The notes under the pieces were generated by a model. That model made no database searches. It was given only the letters and a program-made list of their open reading frames with translations, and was not told the DNA's origin. From an uncultured Prevotella sp. (GTDB lineage: Bacteria; Bacteroidota; Bacteroidia; Bacteroidales; Bacteroidaceae), in the NCBI GenBank assembly GCA_934281565.1, contig CAKQXI010000001.1:16714-80713 (forward strand): a DNA stretch of 64,000 nt, given 5' to 3'. Made by a program: the position numbers and the translations under genes. Below are positions 51,064-61,628 of the stretch, in pieces (the stretch's first letter is position 1; each line of letters opens with the position of its first letter).

Positions 51064-52395
51064 ATGTTAGATAATTCAAACACTTCACATATTCTTGACT
51101 TTGGTGAACCTGAAAAGGAAAACAGCATCATCAAAGTGATTGGTGTTGGTGGCGGTGGTGGCAATGCCGTCAACCACATGTATCGCGAAGGTATCCATGA
51201 TGTCAGTTTTGTATTGTGCAACACGGATAACCAAGCATTAAATGACTCACCTGTCCCTGTACACCTACAATTAGGTAAAGAGGGTTTAGGAGCTGGCAAT
51301 AAACCAGAGAAAGCTCGTCAAGCTGCAGAAGAAACACTTGAGGATATCAAGAATATGCTAAACGATGGTACAAGAATGGCTTTCATCACAGCTGGTATGG
51401 GTGGTGGAACTGGAACAGGTGCTGCCCCTGTTATTGCCAGAGTCAGCAAAGAGTTAGGTATCTTGACCGTTGGCATTGTTACCATTCCTTTCAGATTTGA
51501 GGGTCCAAGGAAAATCGACCAGGCTCTCGATGGTGTGGAAGAAATGTCAAAGCACGTTGATGCCTTATTGGTCATCAACAACGAGCGTCTTCGCCAAATC
51601 TACCCTGACTTGGCTGTGCTTGACGCTTTTGGCAAAGCAGATGACACGTTGAGTGTTGCAGCCAAGAGCATTGCTGAGATTATCACCGTACATGGATTGA
51701 TAAACCTTGACTTCAACGATGTTAAGACTGTCTTAAAAGATGGAGGTGTCGCCATAATGAGTACAGGTTATGGTGAAGGAGAAGGTCGTGTAAAGAAGGC
51801 TATCGAAGATGCACTGAATTCACCTTTACTTAATGACAATGATGTATTCAACTCTAAAAAGATATTGCTTAGCATAGCTTTTGCCAGCGAGAAAAAAGAC
51901 AATCCTGGCTTAACCATGGATGAGATGAACGATGTCAATGATTTCATGGAGAAGTTTGGCAATGACTTTGAACTAAAATGGGGACTTGCCATTGATCCAG
52001 AACTTGGAAATCGCGTAAAGGTTACCGTTCTTGCCACTGGTTTTGGCTTGGAAGATGTAGAGGGTATGAACCATCACCTCAAAAAACATACAGAAGAAGA
52101 ATCACGTCGCTTGGCTGAAGAAGAAGAAAGAAGAGCGGAAAATGAAGAAAGAAGGAAACGCTATTATGGTAATGATGGAAATACTACCCAGTATAAACGT
52201 CATCCACATATTTTCCTTTTCCGTCCTGAAGACTTAGATAATGAGGATGTCATCTTAAAAGTCGAGAACACCCCTACCTACAAACGTACTCGACAGACAT
52301 TAGAAGATATTCGTAATATCGCTTCTGGCAACACTAACAAAGAAGAACCAAAGGATACAAACAATACGATACAAGGAGTAATTAGTTTTGCTTAA
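51064..52395 (+). CDS. ftsZ: Cell division protein FtsZ
   Basis: 443 residues. FtsZ is the tubulin-like GTPase that forms the division ring. IKVIGVGGGGGNAVNHM and GGGTGTGAAPVIARVSK (GTP phosphates), NNERLRQIYPDLAVLDAF and DFNDVKTVLKDGGVAIM are intact. The core ends near residue 330; then comes a Glu/Arg-rich linker (EEESRRLAEEEERRAENEER) and a tail with LKVENTPTYKRTRQTLEDIR, which is probably the partner-binding peptide, followed by about 30 further residues to the end (VISFA). It is the last gene of the cluster, before a strong terminator. Confidence 0.97.
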   Translation: MLDNSNTSHILDFGEPEKENSIIKVIGVGGGGGNAVNHMYREGIHDVSFVLCNTDNQALNDSPVPVHLQLGKEGLGAGNKPEKARQAAEETLEDIKNMLNDGTRMAFITAGMGGGTGTGAAPVIARVSKELGILTVGIVTIPFRFEGPRKIDQALDGVEEMSKHVDALLVINNERLRQIYPDLAVLDAFGKADDTLSVAAKSIAEIITVHGLINLDFNDVKTVLKDGGVAIMSTGYGEGEGRVKKAIEDALNSPLLNDNDVFNSKKILLSIAFASEKKDNPGLTMDEMNDVNDFMEKFGNDFELKWGLAIDPELGNRVKVTVLATGFGLEDVEGMNHHLKKHTEEESRRLAEEEERRAENEERRKRYYGNDGNTTQYKRHPHIFLFRPEDLDNEDVILKVENTPTYKRTRQTLEDIRNIASGNTNKEEPKDTNNTIQGVISFA

Positions 52396-52399
52396 ATAT

Positions 52400-52444
52400 T
52401 TTTTCACCCTTTACCCAGATATTTTCCAGGTAAAGGGTGAAAAA
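52400..52444. terminator. Bidirectional terminator between ftsZ and recO
   Basis: Perfect 16-base arms (TTTTTCACCCTTTACC, 52400-52415, and its complement at 52429-52444) with a 13-base loop. T runs flank on both strands, so it serves both convergent genes. Confidence 0.93.
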
Positions 52445-53176
52445 CTAAATAAAAAGATCTTGCAATACTGCAAGAGTCTTCATTTCTGGAAAATCAGGAA
52501 TATGAAGTCGATAATATTCAATAATCACCTTGATACATTGATTACGCTCTATCCGAGACATGGAATAAAGATGCATAGTTGCATAATTCAGTCTTACCAA
52601 CTTTTTCATTCGCATAGAACTTTCTCTATCCAAATAATGTCTATGCACAGGAACATAAGTAACAAAACGACCTTCCTCTAAATCAAAGAAATCTCCATTT
52701 AGTTCACTTTCCATATTCGGCGAGAAACCTAAAAAAAGCGATAAGCGGATCATAAACACCACATGAAAATTTGCATAATCATCTTGAGCCATATCCAACC
52801 ATTCCATGCTTTTCACCAAAAACTGAAACAAAGCAGCATGAGCTTGCTCATTGCGAGTGCTATAACATAGGAACTCTGCCAAGAACATAGAAATTGATAA
52901 TTTAAAAGGAGAAAAAGGAATACTCGAAAAAGGAATTCCAATACTCACTTCTTTTAAATGCTGTAGATTTGACTTCGGACGATAATCAAACTCTATATCC
53001 ACAATCATCAATGGTTGGAAATATTGTCGCTTGACTTTCGCCTTAGGTGTCTTGGGTATCCGAACAATAAAGGACAACCTACCCAATTTTTCAGTAAACA
53101 AATCAGCAATAAGCTGAGTATCCCCATACTTGACGGAATGCAACACTATAGCTCTTGTTTTCTCTATCATAAGCAC
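52445..53176 (-). CDS. recO: DNA repair protein RecO
   Basis: 243 residues. RecO loads RecA with RecR and anneals single strands. The N-terminal OB-fold begins MIEKTRAIVLHSVKYGDTQL and contains RLSFIVRIPKTPKAKVKRQY; the helical part includes MFLAEFLCYSTRNEQAHAAL. A zinc-finger cysteine set is not seen, as in many Bacteroidetes members. Its stop codon touches the terminator stem shared with ftsZ. Confidence 0.9.
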   Translation of the reverse strand: MLMIEKTRAIVLHSVKYGDTQLIADLFTEKLGRLSFIVRIPKTPKAKVKRQYFQPLMIVDIEFDYRPKSNLQHLKEVSIGIPFSSIPFSPFKLSISMFLAEFLCYSTRNEQAHAALFQFLVKSMEWLDMAQDDYANFHVVFMIRLSLFLGFSPNMESELNGDFFDLEEGRFVTYVPVHRHYLDRESSMRMKKLVRLNYATMHLYSMSRIERNQCIKVIIEYYRLHIPDFPEMKTLAVLQDLFI

Positions 53177-53244
53177 TTCTCAATATCAAATCTTGGGCAA
53201 AAATACAAAAAAACGAGCATCCAACGAAAATTTTCCTCGAAAAA

Positions 53245-53276
53245 TTTGTGAGTTTCAAATAAAAGTAGTAACTTTG
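53245..53276 (+). promoter_or_regulatory. Promoter of tRNA-Glu
   Basis: TTTG at 53245-53248, a 20-base spacer and TAACTTTG at 53269-53276, ending 19 bases before the tRNA. It may also serve rpsT. Confidence 0.8.
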
Positions 53277-53295
53277 CACCCGCAAAAGAACAAAT

Positions 53296-53367
53296 GGTCC
53301 CTTCGTCTATCGGTTAGGACGAGAGATTTTCATTCTCTAAAGAGCAGTTCGACTCTGCTAGGGACTA
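53296..53367 (+). tRNA. tRNA-Glu (anticodon TTC)
   Basis: 72 bases. GGTCCCT pairs with AGGGACT, the first pair being G-T. The anticodon stem AGAGA/TCTCT holds loop TTTTCAT with anticodon TTC. The T arm is AGCAGTTCGACTCTGCT. The 3' CCA is not encoded. Confidence 0.95.
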
Positions 53368-53401
53368 CATTAGTAACGAAAATAAAAAAATAACATAAAA
53401 G

Positions 53402-53656
53402 ATGGCAAATCATAAATCATCAATTAAGAGAATCCGTCAGGACAAGAAAAAGTCTTTGCACAATAAATATTATGCAAAGACTATGCGTAATGCTGTACGC
53501 AAATTACGCAACATGACTGACAAGGAAGAAGCTACAAAGCTCTATCCTACCGTTCAGAAGCTTTTAGACAAGTTGGCTAAAATCAACATCATCCATGACA
53601 ACAAAGCTGCAAACTTGAAGTCTGGTCTTACAAAGCACATTGCTAAGTTGGGCTAA
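53402..53656 (+). CDS. rpsT: 30S ribosomal protein S20
   Basis: 84 residues, the normal length. [20 protein letters not shown] is the conserved basic N-terminus that contacts 16S rRNA, followed by the long helix with [20 protein letters not shown] and the C-terminal [20 protein letters not shown]. It lies 34 bases after tRNA-Glu, probably in the same transcript, and is followed by a terminator. Confidence 0.97.
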   Translation: MANHKSSIKRIRQDKKKSLHNKYYAKTMRNAVRKLRNMTDKEEATKLYPTVQKLLDKLAKINIIHDNKAANLKSGLTKHIAKLG

Positions 53657-53684
53657 CTATATAGTAAGAAGCTAAAAGATACGT

Positions 53685-53718
53685 AAGGCTGTAATCTATT
53701 TATGTAGATTGCAGCCTT
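53685..53718 (+). terminator. Terminator of rpsT
   Basis: AAGGCTGTAATCTA (53685-53698) and TAGATTGCAGCCTT (53705-53718) form a 14-base stem with one G-T type mismatch and a 6-base loop, followed by ATTG. Confidence 0.75.
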
Positions 53719-53744
53719 ATTGCATATATTACATTTACACATAA

Positions 53745-55805
<2,061 letters not shown>

Positions 55806-55823
55806 CAAAACATTAAAAGAGAC

Positions 55824-55853
55824 AAAAGGGTAGGTCTGTTTGCCTACCCTTTT
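55824..55853 (+). terminator. Terminator of gyrB
   Basis: AAAAGGGTAGG (55824-55834) and CCTACCCTTTT (55843-55853), a perfect 11-base stem with an 8-base loop and T run. Confidence 0.93.
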
Positions 55854-55890
55854 TATTATAAACAAACCTATTAACTGATTTACAAACAAC

Positions 55891-58248
55891 ATGAAAAAAG
55901 GAGCAATAACCATATTACTGACAGTATGCAGTTATGTATCTTTGGCAGACAATCTACCCAACATATTATGGTACAATCGACCTGCCATCACTTTTGAAGA
56001 AGCTCTCCCCATTGGAAATGGAAAACTTGGTGCATTAATCTATGGTGGAGCCAACAATGATTCCATCTTTCTCAATGACCTTACCTTATGGACGGGAACA
56101 CCAGTCAATCCCAATGAGGGCGGAGATGCTTATAAATGGATTCCTAAAATTAGAGAAGCCTTGTTCAAGGAAGATTACAAGACGGCAGACTCTTTGCAAC
56201 ATTATGTACAAGGACACAACTCAGAATACTATCAACCTTTGGGTATCCTCAACATCAAAGACATAAACAAGGGGCATTTTTCAGAATATAGTAGACGATT
56301 AAGTCTTGACAGTTCCTTAGCAACACTTAGCTATGTGCGTGATGGCATCAAATATACAAGGGAATACTTTGCCTCTCATCCTGACAAGATGATAGCTATC
56401 AAACTTAGTGCCTCACAAAAGAGAGCCATCAACTGCGACATATCCTTAACATCACTCATTCCCCATCACGTAAAAGCTTCACAACAACAGCTTACAATGA
56501 CAGGGCATGTATTGGGCGATGAGGCAAACAGCACTCATTTTTGTAGTATCTTACAAGCTAAAAACACAGATGGTCTCATTACGGCTAACGACTCGACCTT
56601 GCACCTACAAGGTGTATCAGAAGCTGTCATTTATCTCGTCAATGAAACCAGCTATAATGGATTTGACAAACACCCAGTCAAAGAAGGAGCTCCTTATCTC
56701 GAAAACGCGACTGACGAAGCATGGCACTTGGTAAACTATACATATCCAGAATTACGCCAACGTCACCTTAAAGACTACAAGAAACTTTTCAATCGTGTTA
56801 GCTTTAACTTGCAAGGAGCCAAGTTTGATAGCAAACGTACAACCGACCAACAGCTTCTTGCTTATACAGACCAACATGAATACAATCCTTATCTGGAGCA
56901 ACTTTACTTCCAGTATGGTAGATATTTACTCATCAGTTGTTCACGCACCCCAGGTCTCCCTGCCAACTTACAAGGACTATGGGCACCAGCTCTCCGTTCA
57001 CCATGGCGAGGCAACTATACTATTAACATCAATTTAGAAGAAAATTATTGGCCCGCAGAAATTACAAATCTGCCAGAAATGGTGATGCCGATGGATGGAA
57101 TGCTCAAAGCACTATCTGTCACAGGAAAGCATAATGCCAAACATTTCTATGGGATAGACAAGGGTTGGTGTACAGGACATAACACTGATGCTTGGGCTAT
57201 GTCAAACCCTGTTGGCACTGGCAATGAGAGTCCACAATGGAGTAACTGGGCTATGGGAGGAGCATGGCTTGTACAAACTCTCTGGGATCATTATGACTAT
57301 ACTCGCAATATCGAATATCTTCGCAACACAGCCTATCCATTGATGAAAGGCGCTGCTGATTTTATGCTCGAATGGCTTATTGAAGACCCACATAACCCAA
57401 ACGAGTTGATAACAGCTCCTTGCACATCGCCAGAAGCTGACTATATCACAGACAAAGGCTATCGTGGCAGTTCTTTCTATGGTGGTACAGCAGACCTTGC
57501 CATCATCCGTGAACTTTTCAAGAACACTATCAAAGGTGCAAAGTCGCTTGGAATAGACAAAGACTACCAACAGAAACTCCAAGCTGCCATCAATCGCCTA
57601 CGCCCTTATAAGATTGGCAAACGAGGCAATTTACAAGAATGGTATTACGATTGGGATGACCAAGACTGGCAACATCGCCATCAATCCCATCTCCTTGGTC
57701 TATATCCTTTCCACCAGATTTCTCTTTCCAAGACTCCAGAGTTAGCAGCCGCCGCTACCAAGACTTTGGAGATTAAGGGAGACAACTCCACAGGATGGAG
57801 TACAGGATGGCGTATCAATCTATGGGCTCGCTTACATCGTTCAGATAAAGCTTATCAAATACTACGCAAGTTGCTCACCTACGTAAGTCCAGACATCTAT
57901 AAAGACAGCAAGCACTATTCCGGTGGTACCTATCCTAATCTTTTTGATGCTCATCCACCATTCCAGATTGATGGCAACTTTGGAGGTACAGCTGGTATCT
58001 GTGAGATGGTGATGCAATGCGATGGTGAAAACATGGATTTGCTTCCAGCATTACCACAAGAATGGAATGCAGGGGAAATTAAGGGACTTAAAGCACGTGG
58101 TAACTATGAGATCGACCTTGCTTGGAATAACCACAAAGTAACCAAGGCTAAGATAACCAGCCTCAGCGGCGGCAAGTTGACAGTCAACTACAATGGAAAA
58201 GCAAAGACACTCACATTTAAAAAAGGTACATCAAAGACTATACAATAA
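55891..58248 (+). CDS. GH95 alpha-L-fucosidase (or galactosidase-type GH95)
   Basis: 785 residues with a signal peptide (MKKGAITILLTVCSYVSLAD), so periplasmic or exported. The N-terminal beta-sandwich starts WYNRPAITFEEALPIGNGKL; the catalytic (alpha/alpha)6 barrel follows. Residues matching the GH95 catalytic set are present: Asn379 and Asn381 (TININLEENYWPAE), Glu515 (CTSPEADY) and Asp694 (QIDGNFGGTAG). GH95 enzymes invert alpha-1,2-fucosyl linkages; some plant-glycan members prefer alpha-L-galactose. It heads a run with a sugar-binding-like protein and an AraC regulator. Confidence 0.93.
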   Translation: MKKGAITILLTVCSYVSLADNLPNILWYNRPAITFEEALPIGNGKLGALIYGGANNDSIFLNDLTLWTGTPVNPNEGGDAYKWIPKIREALFKEDYKTADSLQHYVQGHNSEYYQPLGILNIKDINKGHFSEYSRRLSLDSSLATLSYVRDGIKYTREYFASHPDKMIAIKLSASQKRAINCDISLTSLIPHHVKASQQQLTMTGHVLGDEANSTHFCSILQAKNTDGLITANDSTLHLQGVSEAVIYLVNETSYNGFDKHPVKEGAPYLENATDEAWHLVNYTYPELRQRHLKDYKKLFNRVSFNLQGAKFDSKRTTDQQLLAYTDQHEYNPYLEQLYFQYGRYLLISCSRTPGLPANLQGLWAPALRSPWRGNYTININLEENYWPAEITNLPEMVMPMDGMLKALSVTGKHNAKHFYGIDKGWCTGHNTDAWAMSNPVGTGNESPQWSNWAMGGAWLVQTLWDHYDYTRNIEYLRNTAYPLMKGAADFMLEWLIEDPHNPNELITAPCTSPEADYITDKGYRGSSFYGGTADLAIIRELFKNTIKGAKSLGIDKDYQQKLQAAINRLRPYKIGKRGNLQEWYYDWDDQDWQHRHQSHLLGLYPFHQISLSKTPELAAAATKTLEIKGDNSTGWSTGWRINLWARLHRSDKAYQILRKLLTYVSPDIYKDSKHYSGGTYPNLFDAHPPFQIDGNFGGTAGICEMVMQCDGENMDLLPALPQEWNAGEIKGLKARGNYEIDLAWNNHKVTKAKITSLSGGKLTVNYNGKAKTLTFKKGTSKTIQ

Positions 58249-59148
58249 ATGAAAAGACTTATCATTTATTTCATTTTATTCCATTGGGTATTGAACTCTT
58301 TTGGACAAGAGTTTGGTGCCCATTGGATTTCCTATCCCTTTCCTAACGACTCCTCTGAAGTTTTCTTTCGACATATTTACATCACCAAAGAGCGTCCCCG
58401 ACAAGCATCCGTCAATATCATCTGCAACGGAAAGTTCAAGCTATACATCAATGAAAGGAACATTTCTCGAAGCCTCATGATAAACGGCACAGACAAAGAC
58501 ACCCTACTTGCGCAAACCTTTAATGTCAGCCAATATCTTAGGGCAGATTCCAATATCATTGCTGTATGGTATGCTCCGAATAGTGGTTCTTTCATAGGAA
58601 AACAGCTCTCACTTGACTATTACGGCATAGATGCCAAAGGAAAGCCTTTTTACCACAAAGCTGATGGAGAATGGTTATGTCAGTTAGGTCCGGGGTGCTA
58701 TACCAAGGATGACAAAGAGGTATTCAACGCCAAGGCTTTTATCAAGGACTGGAACTCTACAGAATACATTCCTGCCACATGGCTTCACCCTACAGGTTCT
58801 TTCTCCAACAATAGCATGAGCCTTAAAGAGAGAACACTATACCCTACCCATTATGGTTTATCCAAGATTATCTACCCTATTAACACTTATGCCGATTCTT
58901 TAGGCTATCACATTGATTTTGGTAGGTCATTCTTTGGTTCCATCAGGCTTACATTCAGAGGTGCCAAGCGAGGGACTTCCATAAACATCAACGACTACCA
59001 GTATATTTGCAATGGAGAAATGGATGAACAAGCCTTTTGCCGCTTTAGATTTAACTATCAAAGAACCTATCTTTTGTCGGGGGACAAATATTTCAAACAA
59101 AAGGACATTACGAATATCGAAGGACTAGAATTAACGTTTCCACTTTAA
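58249..59148 (+). CDS. Exported beta-sandwich protein resembling the N-terminal domains of GH78 rhamnosidases
   Basis: 299 residues with a signal peptide (MKRLIIYFILFHWVLNSFGQ). GAHWISYP, EVFFRHIYITKERPRQASVN, NGKFKLYINERNISR and VSQYLRADSNIIAVWYAPNS (read in parts) match the Bac_rhamnosid_N type jelly roll that precedes the catalytic barrel of GH78 enzymes, and VDFGRSFFGSIRLTFRG-like (IDFGRSFFGSIRLTFRGAKR) resembles the next beta domain. The catalytic barrel is absent and no acidic catalytic motif is seen. The start codon directly follows the GH95 stop codon. It may be an accessory binding protein or a truncated enzyme. Confidence 0.65.
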   Translation: MKRLIIYFILFHWVLNSFGQEFGAHWISYPFPNDSSEVFFRHIYITKERPRQASVNIICNGKFKLYINERNISRSLMINGTDKDTLLAQTFNVSQYLRADSNIIAVWYAPNSGSFIGKQLSLDYYGIDAKGKPFYHKADGEWLCQLGPGCYTKDDKEVFNAKAFIKDWNSTEYIPATWLHPTGSFSNNSMSLKERTLYPTHYGLSKIIYPINTYADSLGYHIDFGRSFFGSIRLTFRGAKRGTSININDYQYICNGEMDEQAFCRFRFNYQRTYLLSGDKYFKQKDITNIEGLELTFPL

Positions 59149-59184
59149 ATTGACCCTAATTTTTTAAAAAGTATAAAGTATAAG

Positions 59185-60141
59185 ATGATGACAAGACAAA
59201 AGAATGATGATGATAATGAAGTCATCATTTCAATATCTCAGGCAAGAGACTATGCCCAAGAAGGATACTTCCTTGATAACGATTTTTTCTTTTATGATCA
59301 TGTTAAAGAAGAAAACATACCAAACAACAAAAGAACCTTAAAATGCTTTCTTTTTGTTTTCTGTAAGAAAGGTATGGTAAGATACGAATGTAACAACAAG
59401 ACCCTATATGCAAAGGTCAATGACATCATTATCCTCAACTCTGAACAAATAGTAGCCAACCACCATTTGTTTTACAACTTTGAGGGCACAGCACTCATGA
59501 TCTCTAACCATATATTACCTTTGCTCCCCTATCGGCAGATGAGTTATCTTTCCCTTAAAAAGAACTTAGAAGCCAACCCTATCATTAGGCTCAAACAGGA
59601 AGACATTGACATCCTAAAGCATACCCTACAACTGATAAAAGGGTATTCGAGCAAACAAAACAAATTCAGCAAACAATCAGTATTCAATATCGCCCAACCA
59701 TTATTTAATGAATTTATCCTAAATCAAGATGAAACAATACCTCCCATAGACATTGATAAAAAGGCAAGCGACCATTTCTTGGCAGTTGATTTCGCAAGAC
59801 TTGTCGAAGAAAATATCAATCAGAAGATCAATGTAAACTGGTGCTGCAAGCAATTAAAATATACTTCTGCGAAACTTCTTAAGGTTATACAGGAGTATTA
59901 CCATACCACGCCACAAAAGTATATTGAACTGAAGAAAATAGATTTCTCATTTACACTCCTTCTTTCAACAGACCTCAGCATAGAAGAAATCTCACATAAG
60001 CTAAAGTTCATCTCCGCAAGCTCATATTGCAGAAGTTTCAAACGGCTTACCCATACTACGCCTCGTCACTTTCGTAGTTTAGCAATTGTTCAGCAACGGA
60101 ACATAATTCTTCATACCATTCCTTACCAAACCGTCGTATAA
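59185..60141 (+). CDS. AraC-family transcriptional regulator
   Basis: 318 residues. The N-terminal part is a cupin-like sensing domain (CFLFVFCKKGMVRYECNNKT, KVNDIIILNSEQIVANHHLF). The C-terminal double helix-turn-helix covers about 215-305: INVNWCCKQLKYTSAKLLKV and DLSIEEISHKLKFISASSYC, then SFKRLTHTTPRHFRSL. It follows the GH95 and beta-sandwich genes by 36 bases and may control them. The last 86 bases overlap the convergent DUF3109 gene. Confidence 0.88.
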   Translation: MMTRQKNDDDNEVIISISQARDYAQEGYFLDNDFFFYDHVKEENIPNNKRTLKCFLFVFCKKGMVRYECNNKTLYAKVNDIIILNSEQIVANHHLFYNFEGTALMISNHILPLLPYRQMSYLSLKKNLEANPIIRLKQEDIDILKHTLQLIKGYSSKQNKFSKQSVFNIAQPLFNEFILNQDETIPPIDIDKKASDHFLAVDFARLVEENINQKINVNWCCKQLKYTSAKLLKVIQEYYHTTPQKYIELKKIDFSFTLLLSTDLSIEEISHKLKFISASSYCRSFKRLTHTTPRHFRSLAIVQQRNIILHTIPYQTVV

Positions 60142-60697
60142 GTGGCTCTTTCAAGAATTTATAGACAGGCAAATCCAGTTCCTCCCCCTTTTTGACAGCA
60201 GCCTTACAGATACGCCATTTATTATAGTTAAGCCCATAGACTTCATTACCAAAATATTTGGCACGGATAGGATAAAGCGCACAAGAAATTGGCTTCATAA
60301 ACTTTGACTTCCCCACACGATAAGCACGTTCTAAGGAACAAAGGCAACAATGAGGGATAGTATGCCCATCATTCATGTCCTTGAGATCTTGATAGCAAGT
60401 AAATACGCAATCCTTGCCATTCACGATACTTGTCACCAAATCGCCCTCTATATCGGTATAAGCCACACCTTGCTTATCAATAACAGCCTGCGCAGAGGCT
60501 GACAGGTCATCCCAAACGACATCAAGTGCATCCTCTATCTCCATCACTTCATCAAGGGAAACTGGTGCTCCTGCATCGCCTTCGATGCAACATTCTCCCT
60601 TACAAGCATCCAGGTCACAACAAAATTTCTCAGTAAAGATATCAGGTGAGACCAATACACTGCCCACCTGAACGATATGTAATTCGTCTTTATTCAT
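60056..60697 (-). CDS. DUF3109 cysteine-rich protein
   Basis: 213 residues from the ATG at 60697; an upstream TTG (60715) is possible but less likely. The family shows clustered cysteines: EKFCCDLDACKGECCIEGDA near the N-terminus, CVFTCYQDL, HCCLCSLERAY, ISCALYPIRAKYF and WRICKAAVKKG. Such patterns suggest bound metal or an iron-sulfur cluster, as in YkgJ-type proteins; the function is unknown. Upstream, on the ung side, lies a four-fold 22-bp repeat. The 3' end overlaps the convergent AraC gene by 86 bases. Confidence 0.85.
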   Translation of the reverse strand: MNKDELHIVQVGSVLVSPDIFTEKFCCDLDACKGECCIEGDAGAPVSLDEVMEIEDALDVVWDDLSASAQAVIDKQGVAYTDIEGDLVTSIVNGKDCVFTCYQDLKDMNDGHTIPHCCLCSLERAYRVGKSKFMKPISCALYPIRAKYFGNEVYGLNYNKWRICKAAVKKGEELDLPVYKFLKEPLIRRFGKEWYEELCSVAEQLLNYESDEA

Positions 60698-60735
60698 AAA
60701 TGTAAGGTTTCTCAACTTACTTTTCCAAGCAAATC

Positions 60736-60819
60736 AAGTATATTATATTACTTGGCAAAGTATATTATATTACTTGACGAAGTATATTATATTACTTAGT
60801 GAAGTATATTATATTACTT
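60736..60819. repeat. Four 22-bp tandem repeats, each with a small palindrome
   Basis: AAGTATATTATATTACTT occurs at 60736, 60758, 60780 and 60802, joined by 4-base linkers (GGCA, GACG, AGTG). Each unit has AAGTA/TACTT arms around TATTATAT. It fills the gap between ung and the DUF3109 gene. Confidence 0.93.
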
Positions 60820-60833
60820 GATTAATTAAAATT

Positions 60834-61499
60834 TCACCATTGTATTGGCTCGATACCATTCTGCTGCAAATATTCGTTACAACGAGAAAAATGGTGATTG
60901 CCAAACCATCCACCTCTATTTGCCGACAATGGCGAGGGATGTACACTTTGCAATATCAAATGACGGCTTGCATCAATGAGGGAAGCCTTACTGCGAGCAT
61001 AACCACCCCAGAGGATGAATACCAAATGATTTCTGTCCTTGTTGAGTGCCTTGATAGCGGCATCTGTAAATTCTTCCCATCCCTTACGCTGATGGCTGGC
61101 TGCTTGATGAGCACGTACCGTCAATGTTGCATTAAGCAACAACACTCCCTGCTTTGCCCAACGAGTCAAGTCACCTGTTTGTGGCATAGGAGTTCCAAGG
61201 TCCATCTGTATCTCCTTAAAGATATTGATCAGTGATGGAGGATATGGAATTCCATTAGGTACAGAGAAACTCAGTCCCATTGCCTGCCCTGGCTCATGGT
61301 ATGGATCCTGCCCTATTATAACCACCTTCACATCATCAAAAGGGCAAAGATTGAAGGCATTGAATATCAACTTGCCAGGAGGATAGCATGGCGTATGCAA
61401 ATATTCTTCCCGCACAAAGTTCGTAAGGTCGACAAAATACTGCTTGTCAAACTCATCCCCTATATGCTGTCTCCAACTGTCTTCAATTTTTACGTTCAT
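60834..61499 (-). CDS. ung: Uracil-DNA glycosylase
   Basis: 221 residues from the ATG at 61499; the longer frame to 61541 lacks family similarity. Ung removes uracil from DNA. The catalytic Asp65 lies in IGQDPYHEPGQAMG and the catalytic His187 in VHPSPLSANRGG; the uracil-binding GVLLLNATLTV block lies between. It lies downstream of gpmI, separated by an inverted repeat. Confidence 0.97.
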   Translation of the reverse strand: MNVKIEDSWRQHIGDEFDKQYFVDLTNFVREEYLHTPCYPPGKLIFNAFNLCPFDDVKVVIIGQDPYHEPGQAMGLSFSVPNGIPYPPSLINIFKEIQMDLGTPMPQTGDLTRWAKQGVLLLNATLTVRAHQAASHQRKGWEEFTDAAIKALNKDRNHLVFILWGGYARSKASLIDASRHLILQSVHPSPLSANRGGWFGNHHFSRCNEYLQQNGIEPIQW

Positions 61500-61516
61500 T
61501 GTTGAAATATTTATAA

Positions 61517-61616
61517 GAGTTAAGGATTTAAAGGGAATCAAGGAGTTAGGACAATAGCATTATTTGCCATAAGCTACTTCTTGCATTTGTCTTAATTCCC
61601 TTTAAATTCTTAACTC
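61517..61616. terminator. Large inverted repeat between gpmI and ung
   Basis: GAGTTAAGGATTTAAAGGGA... (26 bases from 61517) and its complement (61591-61616) match at 24 of 26 positions around a 48-base spacer. It follows the gpmI stop (61629) on the minus strand and may end that transcript. The arm words belong to the AGTTAAG family also seen at 23712. Confidence 0.6.
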
Positions 61617-61628
61617 CTAATTAAAAAA

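Noticed and set aside
60736..60819. The 22-bp repeats as a CRISPR array or a replication origin
   Set aside because: Linkers are only 4 bases, no cas genes are near, and no replication initiator gene or DnaA boxes were recognised. gyrB and rpsT nearby are not sufficient evidence for oriC.
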